Source of the DNA: Prevotella sp.
GTDB taxonomy: Bacteria > Bacteroidota > Bacteroidia > Bacteroidales > Bacteroidaceae
NCBI GenBank assembly: GCA_017467705.1
Contig: JAFUSC010000153.1
Span: 1 to 32,196, forward strand
Reading direction: 5' to 3'
DNA length: 32,196 bases
Shown one piece after another: positions 1 through 7,732 of the stretch. The notes under the pieces were generated by a model. The model was not told the origin of the DNA. It saw only the letters and a program-made list of their open reading frames with translations, and made no database searches. Position 1 is the first letter of the stretch, and every line of letters begins with the position of its first letter. The translations under genes were made by a program, and so were the position numbers.

Positions 1-498
1 CTCCTCGAACGGGTCGATGTCGGTCTTGTTGACGGGCTTCATTTCGTGCACCACGTCGGCATACATCTGCACGAAGCGGCGATAAGAGTCGTACACGAAG
101 TGTGGGTTCTGTGTCTTCTTGACCATACCCTCGGCCACTTCATCGTTCAGACCAAGATTGAGGATGGTGTCCATCATACCCGGCATAGAAGCGCGTGCGC
201 CCGAGCGAACAGAGACGAGCAGAGGATTCTCCTTGTCGCCGAACTTCGAGTTCATCAGCACCTCAATGTGCTTCACGGCTGCCATCACGTCTTCGTTGAG
301 CAGCTCCATGATTTTCTCCTGACCTACCTGATAATACTCGTTACAGCAGTCAGTAGTGATGGTGAAACCAGGAGGAACGGGTACACCAATCAGGTTCATC
401 TCAGCAAGGTTTGCGCCCTTGCCACCCAGTTCCTCACGCATCTTTGCATTACCCTCGGCCTTACCGTTGCCGAACAGGTAAACTCTTTTTTGACTCAT
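1..498 (-). CDS. ppdK: Pyruvate, phosphate dikinase, N-terminal part (cut by window edge)
   Basis: PPDK interconverts pyruvate, ATP and phosphate with PEP, AMP and pyrophosphate in the cytoplasm, a reversible step of central carbon metabolism in Bacteroidales. Reading the minus strand from the ATG at 498-496 gives a start [17 protein letters not shown], followed by [12 protein letters not shown] and [19 protein letters not shown]. This is the characteristic start of the PPDK nucleotide-binding (PEP/pyruvate-binding) domain. Only about 166 of the roughly 900 residues expected lie in the window, and the frame is open to base 1. The gene is divergent from the DUF4301 gene, with a recognisable Bacteroidota promoter 65-95 bp upstream of its start. 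The swivelling phosphohistidine and PEP-binding domains lie outside the window. The identification is firm from the N-terminal motif. Confidence 0.95.
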   Translation of the reverse strand, partial: MSQKRVYLFGNGKAEGNAKMREELGGKGANLAEMNLIGVPVPPGFTITTDCCNEYYQVGQEKIMELLNEDVMAAVKHIEVLMNSKFGDKENPLLVSVRSGARASMPGMMDTILNLGLNDEVAEGMVKKTQNPHFVYDSYRRFVQMYADVVHEMKPVNKTDIDPFEE

Positions 499-562
499 AA
501 AAAACTATAAATTTACGATTAACATTAATGAATTAAGTTGTTCCTATTTTATATAAGTGGTG

Positions 563-593
563 CAAAGATACAAAAAGTTTTTCTTTCATGCAA
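563..593 (-). promoter_or_regulatory. Promoter of ppdK
   Basis: On the minus strand the -7 box TATCTTTG (plus positions 563-570) follows a TTG -33 box (591-593) by 20 bp. This matches the Bacteroidota sigma-ABfr pattern (TTG, 19-20 bp, TAnnTTTG) and leaves a 5' leader of about 60 nt before ppdK. Confidence 0.75.
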
Positions 594-686
594 GTATTTT
601 GGATTTTTTTGCATCAGAGTTTTTCGTTGTGGATGTTTGCACGGTGGTCTTTCGCTCTTGGTGTGATGTCGTGGGCATCAAACGCA

Positions 687-796
687 GCAAACGCATCGAA
701 AGCCCGCAGCAAACGCATCGAAAGCCCGCAGCAAACGCATCGAAAGCCCGCGGCAAACGCACCGAAAGCCCGCAGCAAACGTATCGGATTCTGTAT
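687..796. repeat. 22-bp tandem repeat, five units, in the ppdK/DUF4301 intergenic region
   Basis: Five head-to-tail 22-bp units start at 687, 709, 731, 753 and 775, with the pattern GCAAACGCATCGAAAGCCCG plus CA. The first three are identical, the fourth has two changes, and the last decays in its second half. A fragment of a unit precedes the array at about 674-686. Twenty-two is not a multiple of three, and the array lies between two divergent promoters, so it is non-coding. It is the most GC-rich part of an otherwise AT-rich spacer. No spacers separate the units, so it is not a CRISPR array. Confidence 0.9.
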
Positions 797-822
797 CCGA
801 AACGTTATTATGTCTAAAAATA

Positions 823-854
823 TTTGTTCATTCGCAAAAATGTTTGTAACTTTG
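823..854 (+). promoter_or_regulatory. Promoter of the DUF4301 gene
   Basis: TTTG (823-826), 20 bp, then TAACTTTG (847-854) fit the Bacteroidota consensus exactly. The ATG at 897 lies about 35 nt after the expected transcription start. This placement also argues against longer upstream starts for the gene. Confidence 0.8.
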
Positions 855-896
855 TGCACCGAAAGAAAATGTTTACTTAAATACCTATTTAAAACA

Positions 897-2414
897 ATGC
901 TTACAGAGAAAGACATCCAACAACTTGCCCAGAAGGGCATCAGCGAAGAGAAACTCAATCATCAGTTAGAACAGTTCAAGACGGGTTTCCCGTTCCTGCG
1001 TCTTGAGGCAGCTGCCTCCATTGACCGTGGCATCGTGGCTCCCGGCGAGAAAGAGCGTCAGGCCTACGTCAAGGCTTGGGAAGACTACAAAGCCAGCGGT
1101 CGCAAGGTGGTGAAGTTCGTGCCTGCATCAGGTGCCGCCAGCCGTATGTTCAAAGACATGTTTGCCTTTGTCGACGCAGACTATGACGTGCCCACCACGC
1201 CGTTTGAGAAACAGTATTTCGACAACATCAAGAAGTTCGCCTTCTACGATGCACTGAACGCTGCCTGCGTGAAAAACGAGGGCAAGGACATCCCCACCCT
1301 TTTAGAGGAAGGAAAGTATAAGGCCGTGGCTGCACAGATGCTGCACGCCGAGGGACTGAACTACGGTCAGCTGCCCAAGGGACTGCTGCTGTTCCACCAT
1401 TATGATGACGGTGCCCGCACACCCATGGAAGAGCATCTGGTTGAAGGAGCACTCTACGCTGCTTCAGAGGGTGAGGCTCACGTGCACTTCACCGTTTCGC
1501 ACGAGCACATGGAGCTGTTCCGCCAGAAGGTGGCAGAGAAAGCCGATAAGTTCGCTGCAAAGTACGGCATCAAGTATGACATCACGTTCTCAGAGCAGAA
1601 GCCCTCGACTGACACCGTGGCAGCTAACGCCGACAATACGCCGTTCCGCAACGACGACGGCTCGCTGCTGTTCCGTCCGGGCGGACATGGTGCCCTCATC
1701 GAGAACCTGAATGACATTGAGGCTGATGTCATCTTCGTGAAGAACATCGACAACGTGGTGCCCGACCGCCTGAAAGCCGAGACCGTGGAATGGAAGCAGG
1801 TCATTGCCGGCGTGCTGGTGACGCTGCAACAGCGCGCCTTCAACTATTTACGGCTGCTCGACACAGGCAAGTACACCCACGAGCAGGTGGAGGAAATCAT
1901 ACGCTTCGTGCAGCAAGACCTCTGCTGCCGCAAGGCTGACATCAAACAGCTGGAAGACGCTGAGCTGGTGATCTATCTGCGCAAGAAGCTGAACCGCCCG
2001 ATGCGCGTCTGTGGCGTGGTGAAGAATGTCGGCGAGCCCGGTGGCGGCCCGTTCCTGACCTATAACCAAGACGGGACCGTTTCGCTGCAGATTCTGGAGT
2101 CGAGCCAGATTGACAAGTCGAACAAGGAGTACATGGAGATGTTCACCAAGGGCACCCACTTCAATCCCGTTGATTTGGTATGTGCCGTACGCGACTACAA
2201 AGGTCAGCCGTTCAATCTGCCCGACTACGTTGACCCGACGACAGGCTTCATCAGCAGCAAGTCGAAGAGTGGTAAGGAACTAAAGGCGCTGGAACTGCCC
2301 GGCCTGTGGAACGGCGCCATGAGTGACTGGTCAACCGTCTTCGTTGAAGTGCCCCTCGGCACATTCAACCCCGTGAAGACTGTCAACGACCTGTTGCGTG
2401 AACAGCATCAGTAG
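897..2414 (+). CDS. DUF4301 family protein
   Basis: This 505-residue protein begins MLTEKDIQQLAQKGISEEKL and continues with LRLEAAASIDRGI and VKFVPASGAASRMFKDM, the typical opening of the DUF4301 family, found largely in Bacteroidota. Its biochemical role is not established. The SGAASRMFK stretch and a later RPGGHGALIENLND segment recall the glycine-rich substrate-binding loops of nucleotidyltransferase-like enzymes, but that is only a resemblance. There is no signal peptide or membrane segment, so it should be cytoplasmic. The start at 897 is chosen because it lies just downstream of a good promoter. An in-frame ATG at 588 would run translation through the non-coding 22-bp repeat and the promoter. 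A TetR regulator follows after 40 bp and may be co-transcribed. Confidence 0.88.
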   Translation: MLTEKDIQQLAQKGISEEKLNHQLEQFKTGFPFLRLEAAASIDRGIVAPGEKERQAYVKAWEDYKASGRKVVKFVPASGAASRMFKDMFAFVDADYDVPTTPFEKQYFDNIKKFAFYDALNAACVKNEGKDIPTLLEEGKYKAVAAQMLHAEGLNYGQLPKGLLLFHHYDDGARTPMEEHLVEGALYAASEGEAHVHFTVSHEHMELFRQKVAEKADKFAAKYGIKYDITFSEQKPSTDTVAANADNTPFRNDDGSLLFRPGGHGALIENLNDIEADVIFVKNIDNVVPDRLKAETVEWKQVIAGVLVTLQQRAFNYLRLLDTGKYTHEQVEEIIRFVQQDLCCRKADIKQLEDAELVIYLRKKLNRPMRVCGVVKNVGEPGGGPFLTYNQDGTVSLQILESSQIDKSNKEYMEMFTKGTHFNPVDLVCAVRDYKGQPFNLPDYVDPTTGFISSKSKSGKELKALELPGLWNGAMSDWSTVFVEVPLGTFNPVKTVNDLLREQHQ

Positions 2415-2454
2415 TTCATAAGCTCTTTTAGGAGTCACATAACTAACTATAAGT

Positions 2455-3066
2455 ATGTCTCCCCAACAGAAAGCGACGCTACGTGAAGAGATTGTTTCGT
2501 GCGCTATGCGTTTCTTTGCCGCCAAGGGAATCCGCTCGGTGAAGATGGACGACATAGCGCGCGAACTCACCATGTCGAAACGTACGCTCTACGAATTGTT
2601 TGAAAACAAGGAAGCTGTGCTCTATGAGGGCGTGCGCCGTCATCATGAGGAGAGCACGCGCCGCATGAATGAGCTGGTCAGCCAGAGTGACAACGTGATG
2701 ACGGTCATTCTTGCCAGCTATCGTGTGAAGATTGACGAGCTACGACAGGTGAATCCTAACTTCTATGCTGACCTCGGTCGCTATCCGGCGGTGATGGACT
2801 ATCTGGAACAGCGCAACCGGGAGTCACGTCAGCGGTTCATGGACTTCCTGCACCGAGGCGTCGATGAAGGATACTTCCGCCCTGAAGTGAACTATGACTT
2901 GATAGCTCACCTCTTCACAGCCATAGGTCACTACATGGCGGATCATAACCTCTACAGCCAATACTCCTTGGAGGACCTGTTCCATAATATGCTGTTCACC
3001 ACATTACGTGGCTTCTGCACCCAGCGTGGCCTCGAAGTGCTGGACAGGGAGTTGTATTCTGTTTAG
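2455..3066 (+). CDS. TetR/AcrR family transcriptional regulator
   Basis: This is a 203-residue one-component repressor-type regulator. Residues about 10-55 form the TetR helix-turn-helix domain: EEIVSCAMRFFAAKGIRSVK, then MDDIARELTMSKRTLYELFENKEAVL. The recognition helix is around SKRTLYELF, the most conserved part of the family. The remaining 140 residues are helical and variable, as expected for the ligand-binding and dimerisation domain; the ligand cannot be predicted. The gene follows the DUF4301 gene by 40 bp and precedes a lipoprotein gene by 49 bp. No efflux pump or other obvious target is adjacent, so the regulon is unknown. No clear operator was seen upstream. Length and domain order are normal for the family. 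Confidence 0.92.
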   Translation: MSPQQKATLREEIVSCAMRFFAAKGIRSVKMDDIARELTMSKRTLYELFENKEAVLYEGVRRHHEESTRRMNELVSQSDNVMTVILASYRVKIDELRQVNPNFYADLGRYPAVMDYLEQRNRESRQRFMDFLHRGVDEGYFRPEVNYDLIAHLFTAIGHYMADHNLYSQYSLEDLFHNMLFTTLRGFCTQRGLEVLDRELYSV

Positions 3067-3115
3067 GAGATGCGGTGTTGTGATATTATAAAGTAAAAAA
3101 GCGTAAACCGTTGAA

Positions 3116-3904
3116 ATGAAATACCTATCTGTTCTGTCATACCTCGTTGTGCCCCTGTGTCTGGCTGCTTGCAGCAGTGAGCCACAGGCTCCCAGCCTGC
3201 CGTTCAGCACCGTCAGCACAGTCAAGGAACAGGCGCTGACCACCGACAAGGATGCCCCGACGTGTAAGGTGAGTCTGAATGTTGCCTGTGCCAAAAGCGG
3301 TAACGCCGAGATTGACCGTGCCATCAACGAGACCGTCGTGCAGCAACTGTTTGATATGCAGAACCTAACCGTGCAGCAGGCTGCTGACTCATTTACCAAC
3401 CGCTATACGCGGGAGTATCTGACTAACCTTGCCCCACTCTATGCCCAAGACCGTAGTGACGAGTCGAAGCGGCAATGGTATGAGTATCATTATGCCGTCA
3501 CCACTCACACGCAAGCCGGACGTGACGACATCGTGGTCTATATTGCCGATGTGGATTACTACGAAGGCGGCGCCCACGGCATCACTCAGCAGCTGGTCAT
3601 GAACTTCGACCCTGACACAGGAGAACAGCTGACACTCAAAAAGGTGTTTGTGCCCGGTGCCGAGACACGGCTGACGGAACTGCTACTTCAACGGCTGATG
3701 GACATGCATGATGTGAACAGCGTGGAGGCCCTGCGTGCCAAGGATTTCCTTTACTCCATGGATATGTTCCCTTCGGAGAACTTCATCATGGGTACTGACG
3801 AGCTCACCTTTATCTACAACATCTACGAGATAGCCCCTTACGCTGCCGGTCGAACGGAGATAACCCTGCCTTACAGCGATGTCAAGGAGCTGATGGCGAA
3901 GTAG
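3116..3904 (+). CDS. DUF3298 domain lipoprotein
   Basis: The 262-residue product starts MKYLSVLSYLVVPLCLAAC, a lipoprotein signal peptide with lipobox LAAC and modified cysteine at residue 19. The mature start is CSSEPQ, without the acidic run that marks surface export, so it probably stays on the periplasmic side. The body fits the DUF4163/DUF3298 (RsiV-like) arrangement: an N-terminal part with DAPTCKVSLNVACAKSGNAEID, and a C-terminal DUF3298 part with YYEGGAHGITQQLVMNFD, TGEQLTLKKVF and a final FIYNIYEIAPYAAGRTEI. Such domains occur in anti-sigma factors and in peptidoglycan deacetylase accessory regions. No sigma factor gene is next to this one, so a regulatory role is not supported here. 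It lies between the TetR gene and rsmG. Confidence 0.85.
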   Translation: MKYLSVLSYLVVPLCLAACSSEPQAPSLPFSTVSTVKEQALTTDKDAPTCKVSLNVACAKSGNAEIDRAINETVVQQLFDMQNLTVQQAADSFTNRYTREYLTNLAPLYAQDRSDESKRQWYEYHYAVTTHTQAGRDDIVVYIADVDYYEGGAHGITQQLVMNFDPDTGEQLTLKKVFVPGAETRLTELLLQRLMDMHDVNSVEALRAKDFLYSMDMFPSENFIMGTDELTFIYNIYEIAPYAAGRTEITLPYSDVKELMAK

Positions 3905-3915
3905 AAACCCACCTT

Positions 3916-3936
3916 TCACTTGTTACTTGTCACTTA
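3916..3936. repeat. Heptad repeat between the DUF3298 gene and rsmG
   Basis: Three consecutive 7-bp units, TCACTTG, TTACTTG and TCACTTA, lie immediately upstream of rsmG. It is a short member of the 7-bp-period repeat class seen at several other junctions in the window. Confidence 0.6.
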
Positions 3937-3951
3937 TCCTATATATAATGT

Positions 3952-4572
3952 ATGGAAGCAATCAACAGATATTTCCCGCAGATGAGCGCAGAACAGCGTC
4001 GGCATTTTGAGGCACTTGACGAGCTCTACCGCGACTGGAACGCTAAGATCAACGTCATCTCGCGTAAGGACATCGATAACCTCTACGAACATCATGTGCT
4101 CCATTCGTTGGCCATAGCGAAGTTCATGAACTTCAAGCCCGGCACGCAAGTGCTTGACTTCGGTACTGGTGGCGGATTTCCCGGCATACCGCTTGCCATC
4201 ATGTTTCCTGAGTGCCGCTTCCGGCTTATTGACGGAACAGGGAAGAAAATACGTGTGGCTCAGGAGGTGGCACGTAGCATCGGGCTCACGAACTGTGAGG
4301 CTGTGCACTTGCGTGGTGAGGAAGAGCGCGGTAAGTATGATTTCATCGTCAGCCGGGCAGTCATGGCGTTGCCTGAGCTCGTGAAGATTGTCACCAAGAA
4401 CGTAGCCAAGCGCCAGCAGAATGCGCTGCCCAATGGCATCATCTGTCTGAAAGGCGGCGACGTACAGGAAGAGACGTGCCCATATAAGAATATAGTAGAG
4501 GTCACCGACATCAGCACGTGGTTCACCGAACCTTGGTTCAAGGAGAAGCATTGTATCTATTTGCCGATGTAG
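3952..4572 (+). CDS. rsmG: 16S rRNA (guanine527-N7)-methyltransferase RsmG
   Basis: RsmG (GidB) uses S-adenosylmethionine to methylate N7 of G527 in the 530 loop of 16S rRNA; in other bacteria its loss gives low-level streptomycin resistance. The 206-residue product has the family's N-terminal helical region (NRYFPQMSAEQRRHFEAL, WNAKINVISRKDIDNLYEHH) followed by the methyltransferase core. The SAM-binding motif is VLDFGTGGGFPGIPLAI at about residues 66-82, then RLIDGTGKKIRVAQEVA and FIVSRAVMALPELV. Length is normal. The next gene, a metallo-hydrolase, begins 29 bp later and is probably co-transcribed. Confidence 0.96.
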   Translation: MEAINRYFPQMSAEQRRHFEALDELYRDWNAKINVISRKDIDNLYEHHVLHSLAIAKFMNFKPGTQVLDFGTGGGFPGIPLAIMFPECRFRLIDGTGKKIRVAQEVARSIGLTNCEAVHLRGEEERGKYDFIVSRAVMALPELVKIVTKNVAKRQQNALPNGIICLKGGDVQEETCPYKNIVEVTDISTWFTEPWFKEKHCIYLPM

Positions 4573-4601
4573 TCATTAATAGTTGTTATAGGAGCGCTTT
4601 T

Positions 4602-5246
4602 ATGCTGACGATCAAGAAATTCATCTTTAATCCCCTGCAAGAGAACACCTATGTGGTGCATGACGAGACGCATCAGGCAGTTATTATTGACTGCGGTGCT
4701 TTCTATAGTGAGGAACGTGAGGCTCTGAAGCAGTATATCACCGAACAGGGGTTGCTGTTGAAACATCTGCTGTGTACGCACGGCCACTTGGACCACTGCT
4801 TCGGCAACTGCGTCATCGCGCGTGACTACGGCATCTGTGCTGAGGTGAGTGCAGCAGACGACTTCCTCATTGAGCACCTTGACCATCAGGCAAGTAACAT
4901 GTTCGGTTTCCACTTGGAAGATGAGGTACCGCCCGTAGGTCGCTACCTGACAGAGACTGACATCATCAGTTTTGGCACCCACCAGCTGACCATCATCTCC
5001 ACCCCGGGTCACACGCCCGGCTCGGTAGTCTACTGGTGCGAGGCGGAGAGCGTGGCTTTTACGGGTGACACACTTTTCAGCATGAGCATCGGCCGCACCG
5101 ACTTTGAGCGCGGCAGCTACCGTGACATGATGAGCAGCCTGCAACGACTCAAGCAGACCTTGCCGCCAGAAACGACGCTCTACTGCGGTCACGGACCTGA
5201 CACCACCATGCAACAGGAACTACGCATGAATATGTATCTGAGGTGA
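4602..5246 (+). CDS. MBL-fold metallo-hydrolase (glyoxalase II-like)
   Basis: This 214-residue metallo-beta-lactamase-fold hydrolase has the dinuclear metal motif THGHLDH at about residues 61-67. Downstream are further metal ligands in STPGHTPGSVVYW, FTGDTLFSMSIGRTDF and YCGHGPDT. This set is typical of the glyoxalase II-like, YcbL-type branch, whose members hydrolyse thioesters such as S-lactoylglutathione. The actual substrate in this organism is unknown. The ATG at 4602 is preferred because MLTIKKFIFNPLQENTYVV is the canonical start of the family; a longer in-frame start at 4518 would overlap the end of rsmG. There is no signal peptide. The downstream spacer contains a T-tract at 5321-5329 that could serve as terminator. 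Confidence 0.9.
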   Translation: MLTIKKFIFNPLQENTYVVHDETHQAVIIDCGAFYSEEREALKQYITEQGLLLKHLLCTHGHLDHCFGNCVIARDYGICAEVSAADDFLIEHLDHQASNMFGFHLEDEVPPVGRYLTETDIISFGTHQLTIISTPGHTPGSVVYWCEAESVAFTGDTLFSMSIGRTDFERGSYRDMMSSLQRLKQTLPPETTLYCGHGPDTTMQQELRMNMYLR

Positions 5247-5339
5247 GGCAGATGAAGTCGAAATCCCTCTTACATGCCCGGAATACCCCTCCAAAATCCC
5301 CTCAAATGCGGGGAAAAGTGTTTTTTTTTGAAAAAAAAT

Positions 5340-5380
5340 GCCGAAAGATTTTCCTTTTCGGCTGAAAATCAGTATCTTTG
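5340..5380 (+). promoter_or_regulatory. HU gene promoter with an overlapping dyad
   Basis: The -7 box TATCTTTG is at 5373-5380, about 56 nt before the HU start codon. The -33 region contains only a T-rich match near 5349-5352. A 7-bp inverted repeat, GCCGAAA (5340-5346) and TTTCGGC (5356-5362), brackets that -33 region, so a regulator could bind there, or the stem may belong to the upstream transcript's 3' end. Confidence 0.55.
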
Positions 5381-5436
5381 CACCCCGAAATATGAAATAA
5401 TAGAATTATTAACAGTCAACAACGTTATTTAAAGAC

Positions 5437-5712
5437 ATGACAAAAGCAGATATTATCAACGAGATTTCGGCAAAGACCGGACTCGCCAAGAAAGACGTAT
5501 CAGTAGCAGTCGAGGCTTTCATGGAGGAAATTCGTCAGAGCCTTGCCACGAACAAGGAGAATGTCTACCTGCGTGGTTTCGGCAGTTTCATCGTGAAGCA
5601 TCGTGCACAGAAGACGGCACGCAACATTTCGAAGAACACCACCATCGTGATTGATGCCCACGACTTCCCCGCCTTCAAGCCTGCCAAGAGCTTTATCGCC
5701 AAGATGCAGTAA
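5437..5712 (+). CDS. HU-family DNA-binding protein
   Basis: This is a 91-residue histone-like DNA-bending protein of the nucleoid. It starts MTKADIINEISAKTGLAKKD, followed by the dimer-forming helices (VSVAVEAFMEEIRQSLA). The family signature loop VYLRGFGSFIVKHRAQKTARN marks the beta-arm that inserts into the minor groove, and it ends with PAFKPAKSFIAKM. Length and motif spacing match standard HU/IHF subunits of 90-100 residues. The gene has its own promoter. It is followed after 56 bp by a small, very basic ribosomal-type protein and then by RNase G. This HU, small protein, RNase G order is, to my knowledge, common in Bacteroidales. Confidence 0.95.
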   Translation: MTKADIINEISAKTGLAKKDVSVAVEAFMEEIRQSLATNKENVYLRGFGSFIVKHRAQKTARNISKNTTIVIDAHDFPAFKPAKSFIAKMQ

Positions 5713-5768
5713 AGATATAAGTAAGAAGAAAGTAAATTCACTAACATATTAAATAAATAAAAGAAACT

Positions 5769-5858
5769 ATGCCAAACGGAAAGAAGAAGAAGGGCCACAA
5801 GATGGCTACTCACAAGCGCAAGAAGAGACTGAGAAAGAATCGTCATAAGAGCAAGTAA
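5769..5858 (+). CDS. AURKAIP1/COX24 (mS38)-like small basic protein
   Basis: This 29-residue ORF begins MPNGKKKKGHKMATHKRKKR and ends NRHKSK. More than half its residues are Lys, Arg or His. The core K-M-x-x-x-K-R-K-K-R-L-R-K-x-R-H is the pattern of the AURKAIP1/COX24 domain, which in mitochondria is small-subunit ribosomal protein mS38 and has tiny bacterial counterparts. By analogy it is probably a ribosome-bound peptide that neutralises rRNA, but that role is inferred. It lies between HU and RNase G, two nucleic-acid-binding genes. The A-rich upstream sequence ending AAGAAACT is typical of Bacteroidota start sites, which rarely use Shine-Dalgarno pairing. It is easily missed by gene callers because of its size. 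Confidence 0.82.
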   Translation: MPNGKKKKGHKMATHKRKKRLRKNRHKSK

Positions 5859-6029
5859 GCCCTTGATGGCGACGGGCTGTAAAAGGCCCGACAATTCGTA
5901 CAGACTCTCTCGAAGCTGACGAAGAAAAGAAATGAAAGGAGTGTACCGACTTTGCCCGCGTATGATGAAGAGCGGAGCAACAGCGGTGCACCCTTTTAGT
6001 ATTCCAAAACAAAGAGAAAACCGACACAC

Positions 6030-7604
6030 ATGACAAGTGAAGTAATCATTGACGTCCAGCCTAAGGATATATCGATAGCCCTGCTTGAGGACAAGAGCCT
6101 GGTGGAATACCAGCAGGAAACTCGCTCGGCATCGTTCTCCGTAGGTAACATCTATGTGGCAAAGGTGCGAAAACTGATGCCAGGACTGAATGCGTGCTTT
6201 GTCGATGTCGGTGCAGAGCGCGATGCGTTCCTGCACTATCTTGATTTGGGCTCTCAGTTCAGCTCGTATGAAAAGTATCTGAAACAGGTACAGAGTGACA
6301 GGAAAAAACTCTACCCTATCTCGAAGGCAACCAGACAGCCAGACGTCAAGAAGGATGGCAGCATTGCCACCATGCTGACTGTCGGACAGGAGGTGATGGT
6401 ACAGGTCGTCAAGGAACCCATTTCGACAAAAGGCCCGCGCCTGACGTGCGAACTGAGCTTTGCCGGACGTTACATTGTGCTCATCCCCTTCAATGACAAA
6501 ATCTCGGTGTCTTCGAAAATCAAGAAAAGCGAAGAACGGGCCCGACTGAAGCAGCTCATGCAAAGCATCAAGCCCAAGAACTTCGGTATCATCGTGCGCA
6601 CCTCGGCTGAAGGCAAACGTGTGGCAGAACTTGACGGCGAGCTGAAAGTACTGCTCAAGCGCTGGGAAGACGCCATCACCAAGGTACAAAAGACTACTAC
6701 ACGCCCACAGCTGGTGTTTGAGGAAACCAGCAGGGCCGTAGCATTGTTGCGCGACTTGTTCAACCCCACCTACGACGGTATCTACATCAATGACACAGAC
6801 ATTTTCAATCAGGTAAAGGATTATGTAGGACTCATTGCACCTGAGAAGGCCGACATCGTGAAGTTGTATACAGGCACAGTTCCTATCTTTGACAACTTCA
6901 ACGTGACGAAGCAAATCAAGTCAGCCTTCGGAAAGACCGTCAACTACAGACGTGGTGCCTATCTCATCATTGAGCACACAGAAGCCATGCACGTGGTGGA
7001 CGTGAACAGCGGCACCCGCGTCAAAAAGGAGAATGGACAAGAAGCCAACGCATTAGAGACAAACCTCGGAGCAGCAGACGAACTGGCACGCCAGTTACGT
7101 TTGCGCGACATGGGAGGCATCATCGTCGTCGATTTTGTCGATATGAATCTCGCGGAAGACCGCCAGATGCTCTACGAACGCATGTGCAAGAACATGCAGA
7201 AAGACCGCGCACGTCACAACATCCTGCCACTCTCCAAGTTCGGACTGATGCAAATCACACGCCAACGCGTCAGGCCAGCTATGGATGTCAACGTTGAAGA
7301 AACCTGTCCCACCTGCTTTGGTAAAGGGAAAATCAAATCGTCGATACTTTTCACCGACCAGCTGGAGAGCAAGATTGACCAACTCGTTAATAAGATAGGC
7401 ATGAAACGTTTCACGCTGCACGTACATCCTTACGTCGCTGCTTACATCAATCAGGGATTTATCTCGCTGAAACGTAGGTGGCAGATGAAGTACGGATTCG
7501 GTGTGAACATTGTTTCCTCGCAGAAACTTGCCTTCCTGCAATATGAATTCTACGACAAGCACGGCAATTTCATTGACATGCAGGAAGAGATAGAAAGCAA
7601 GTGA
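6030..7604 (+). CDS. rng: Ribonuclease G (RNase E/G family)
   Basis: This is a 524-residue endoribonuclease of the RNase E/G family, involved in rRNA maturation and mRNA decay in the cytoplasm. An S1 RNA-binding domain occupies roughly residues 35-130 (SVGNIYVAKVRKLMPGLNAC, FVDVGAERDAFLHYLDL). The catalytic RNase H-like/DNase I-like region follows. It contains GAYLIIEHTEAMHVVDVNSG and GGIIVVDFVDM, which hold the two magnesium-binding aspartates of the family. The Zn-link CPTCFGKGK (C-P-x-C) joins subunits. The length is that of RNase G, without the long C-terminal degradosome scaffold of RNase E. A 171-nt spacer separates it from the small basic gene; the nearest promoter-like sequence there is poor, so it may be read from the HU promoter. 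A strong terminator follows. Confidence 0.96.
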   Translation: MTSEVIIDVQPKDISIALLEDKSLVEYQQETRSASFSVGNIYVAKVRKLMPGLNACFVDVGAERDAFLHYLDLGSQFSSYEKYLKQVQSDRKKLYPISKATRQPDVKKDGSIATMLTVGQEVMVQVVKEPISTKGPRLTCELSFAGRYIVLIPFNDKISVSSKIKKSEERARLKQLMQSIKPKNFGIIVRTSAEGKRVAELDGELKVLLKRWEDAITKVQKTTTRPQLVFEETSRAVALLRDLFNPTYDGIYINDTDIFNQVKDYVGLIAPEKADIVKLYTGTVPIFDNFNVTKQIKSAFGKTVNYRRGAYLIIEHTEAMHVVDVNSGTRVKKENGQEANALETNLGAADELARQLRLRDMGGIIVVDFVDMNLAEDRQMLYERMCKNMQKDRARHNILPLSKFGLMQITRQRVRPAMDVNVEETCPTCFGKGKIKSSILFTDQLESKIDQLVNKIGMKRFTLHVHPYVAAYINQGFISLKRRWQMKYGFGVNIVSSQKLAFLQYEFYDKHGNFIDMQEEIESK

Positions 7605-7633
7605 CGAGACGAAGAATTTAATCTCAAAAAGAG

Positions 7634-7665
7634 TACGGAGACAAAAAATGTCTCCGTATTTTTTT
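7634..7665 (+). terminator. Rho-independent terminator after rng
   Basis: A perfect 9-bp stem TACGGAGAC / GTCTCCGTA (7634-7642 with 7650-7658), a 7-nt A-rich loop, and a run of seven T (7659-7665). It ends the HU-to-rng transcript. The last T residues also form part of the -33 box of the next promoter. Confidence 0.9.
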
Positions 7666-7693
7666 GCCGTCTGCTGATTTATTCGTACTTTTG
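7663..7693 (+). promoter_or_regulatory. Promoter of the glycosyltransferase gene
   Basis: TTTG (7663-7666), 19 bp, TACTTTTG (7686-7693). It overlaps the end of the rng terminator, so termination and the next initiation are only a few bases apart. The leader before the ATG at 7733 is about 33 nt. Confidence 0.75.
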
Positions 7694-7732
7694 CAAATCA
7701 AGACGTAACATCAAAACAAAATCGCAATCCTC

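Noticed and set aside
687-796. CRISPR array
   Set aside because: The 22-bp units are directly adjacent with no variable spacers, and no cas gene is present.
588-896. In-frame upstream extension of the DUF4301 gene
   Set aside because: It would translate through a 22-bp non-coding repeat and across a consensus promoter, and the family start is MLTEKD at 897.
5298-5329. Strong terminator after the metallo-hydrolase gene
   Set aside because: The CCCC/GGGG stem is only 4 bp and is separated from the T-run by 7 bp; at best weak.
5859-6029. Structured autoregulatory leader or promoter of rng
   Set aside because: Only a short GGGC/GCCC stem and a poor GACTTTG -7 match are seen in the 171-nt spacer; not enough to call.
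5565-6914. 449-codon open frame on the minus strand
   Set aside because: Lies antisense to HU, the small basic gene and rng, all of which are clear genes.
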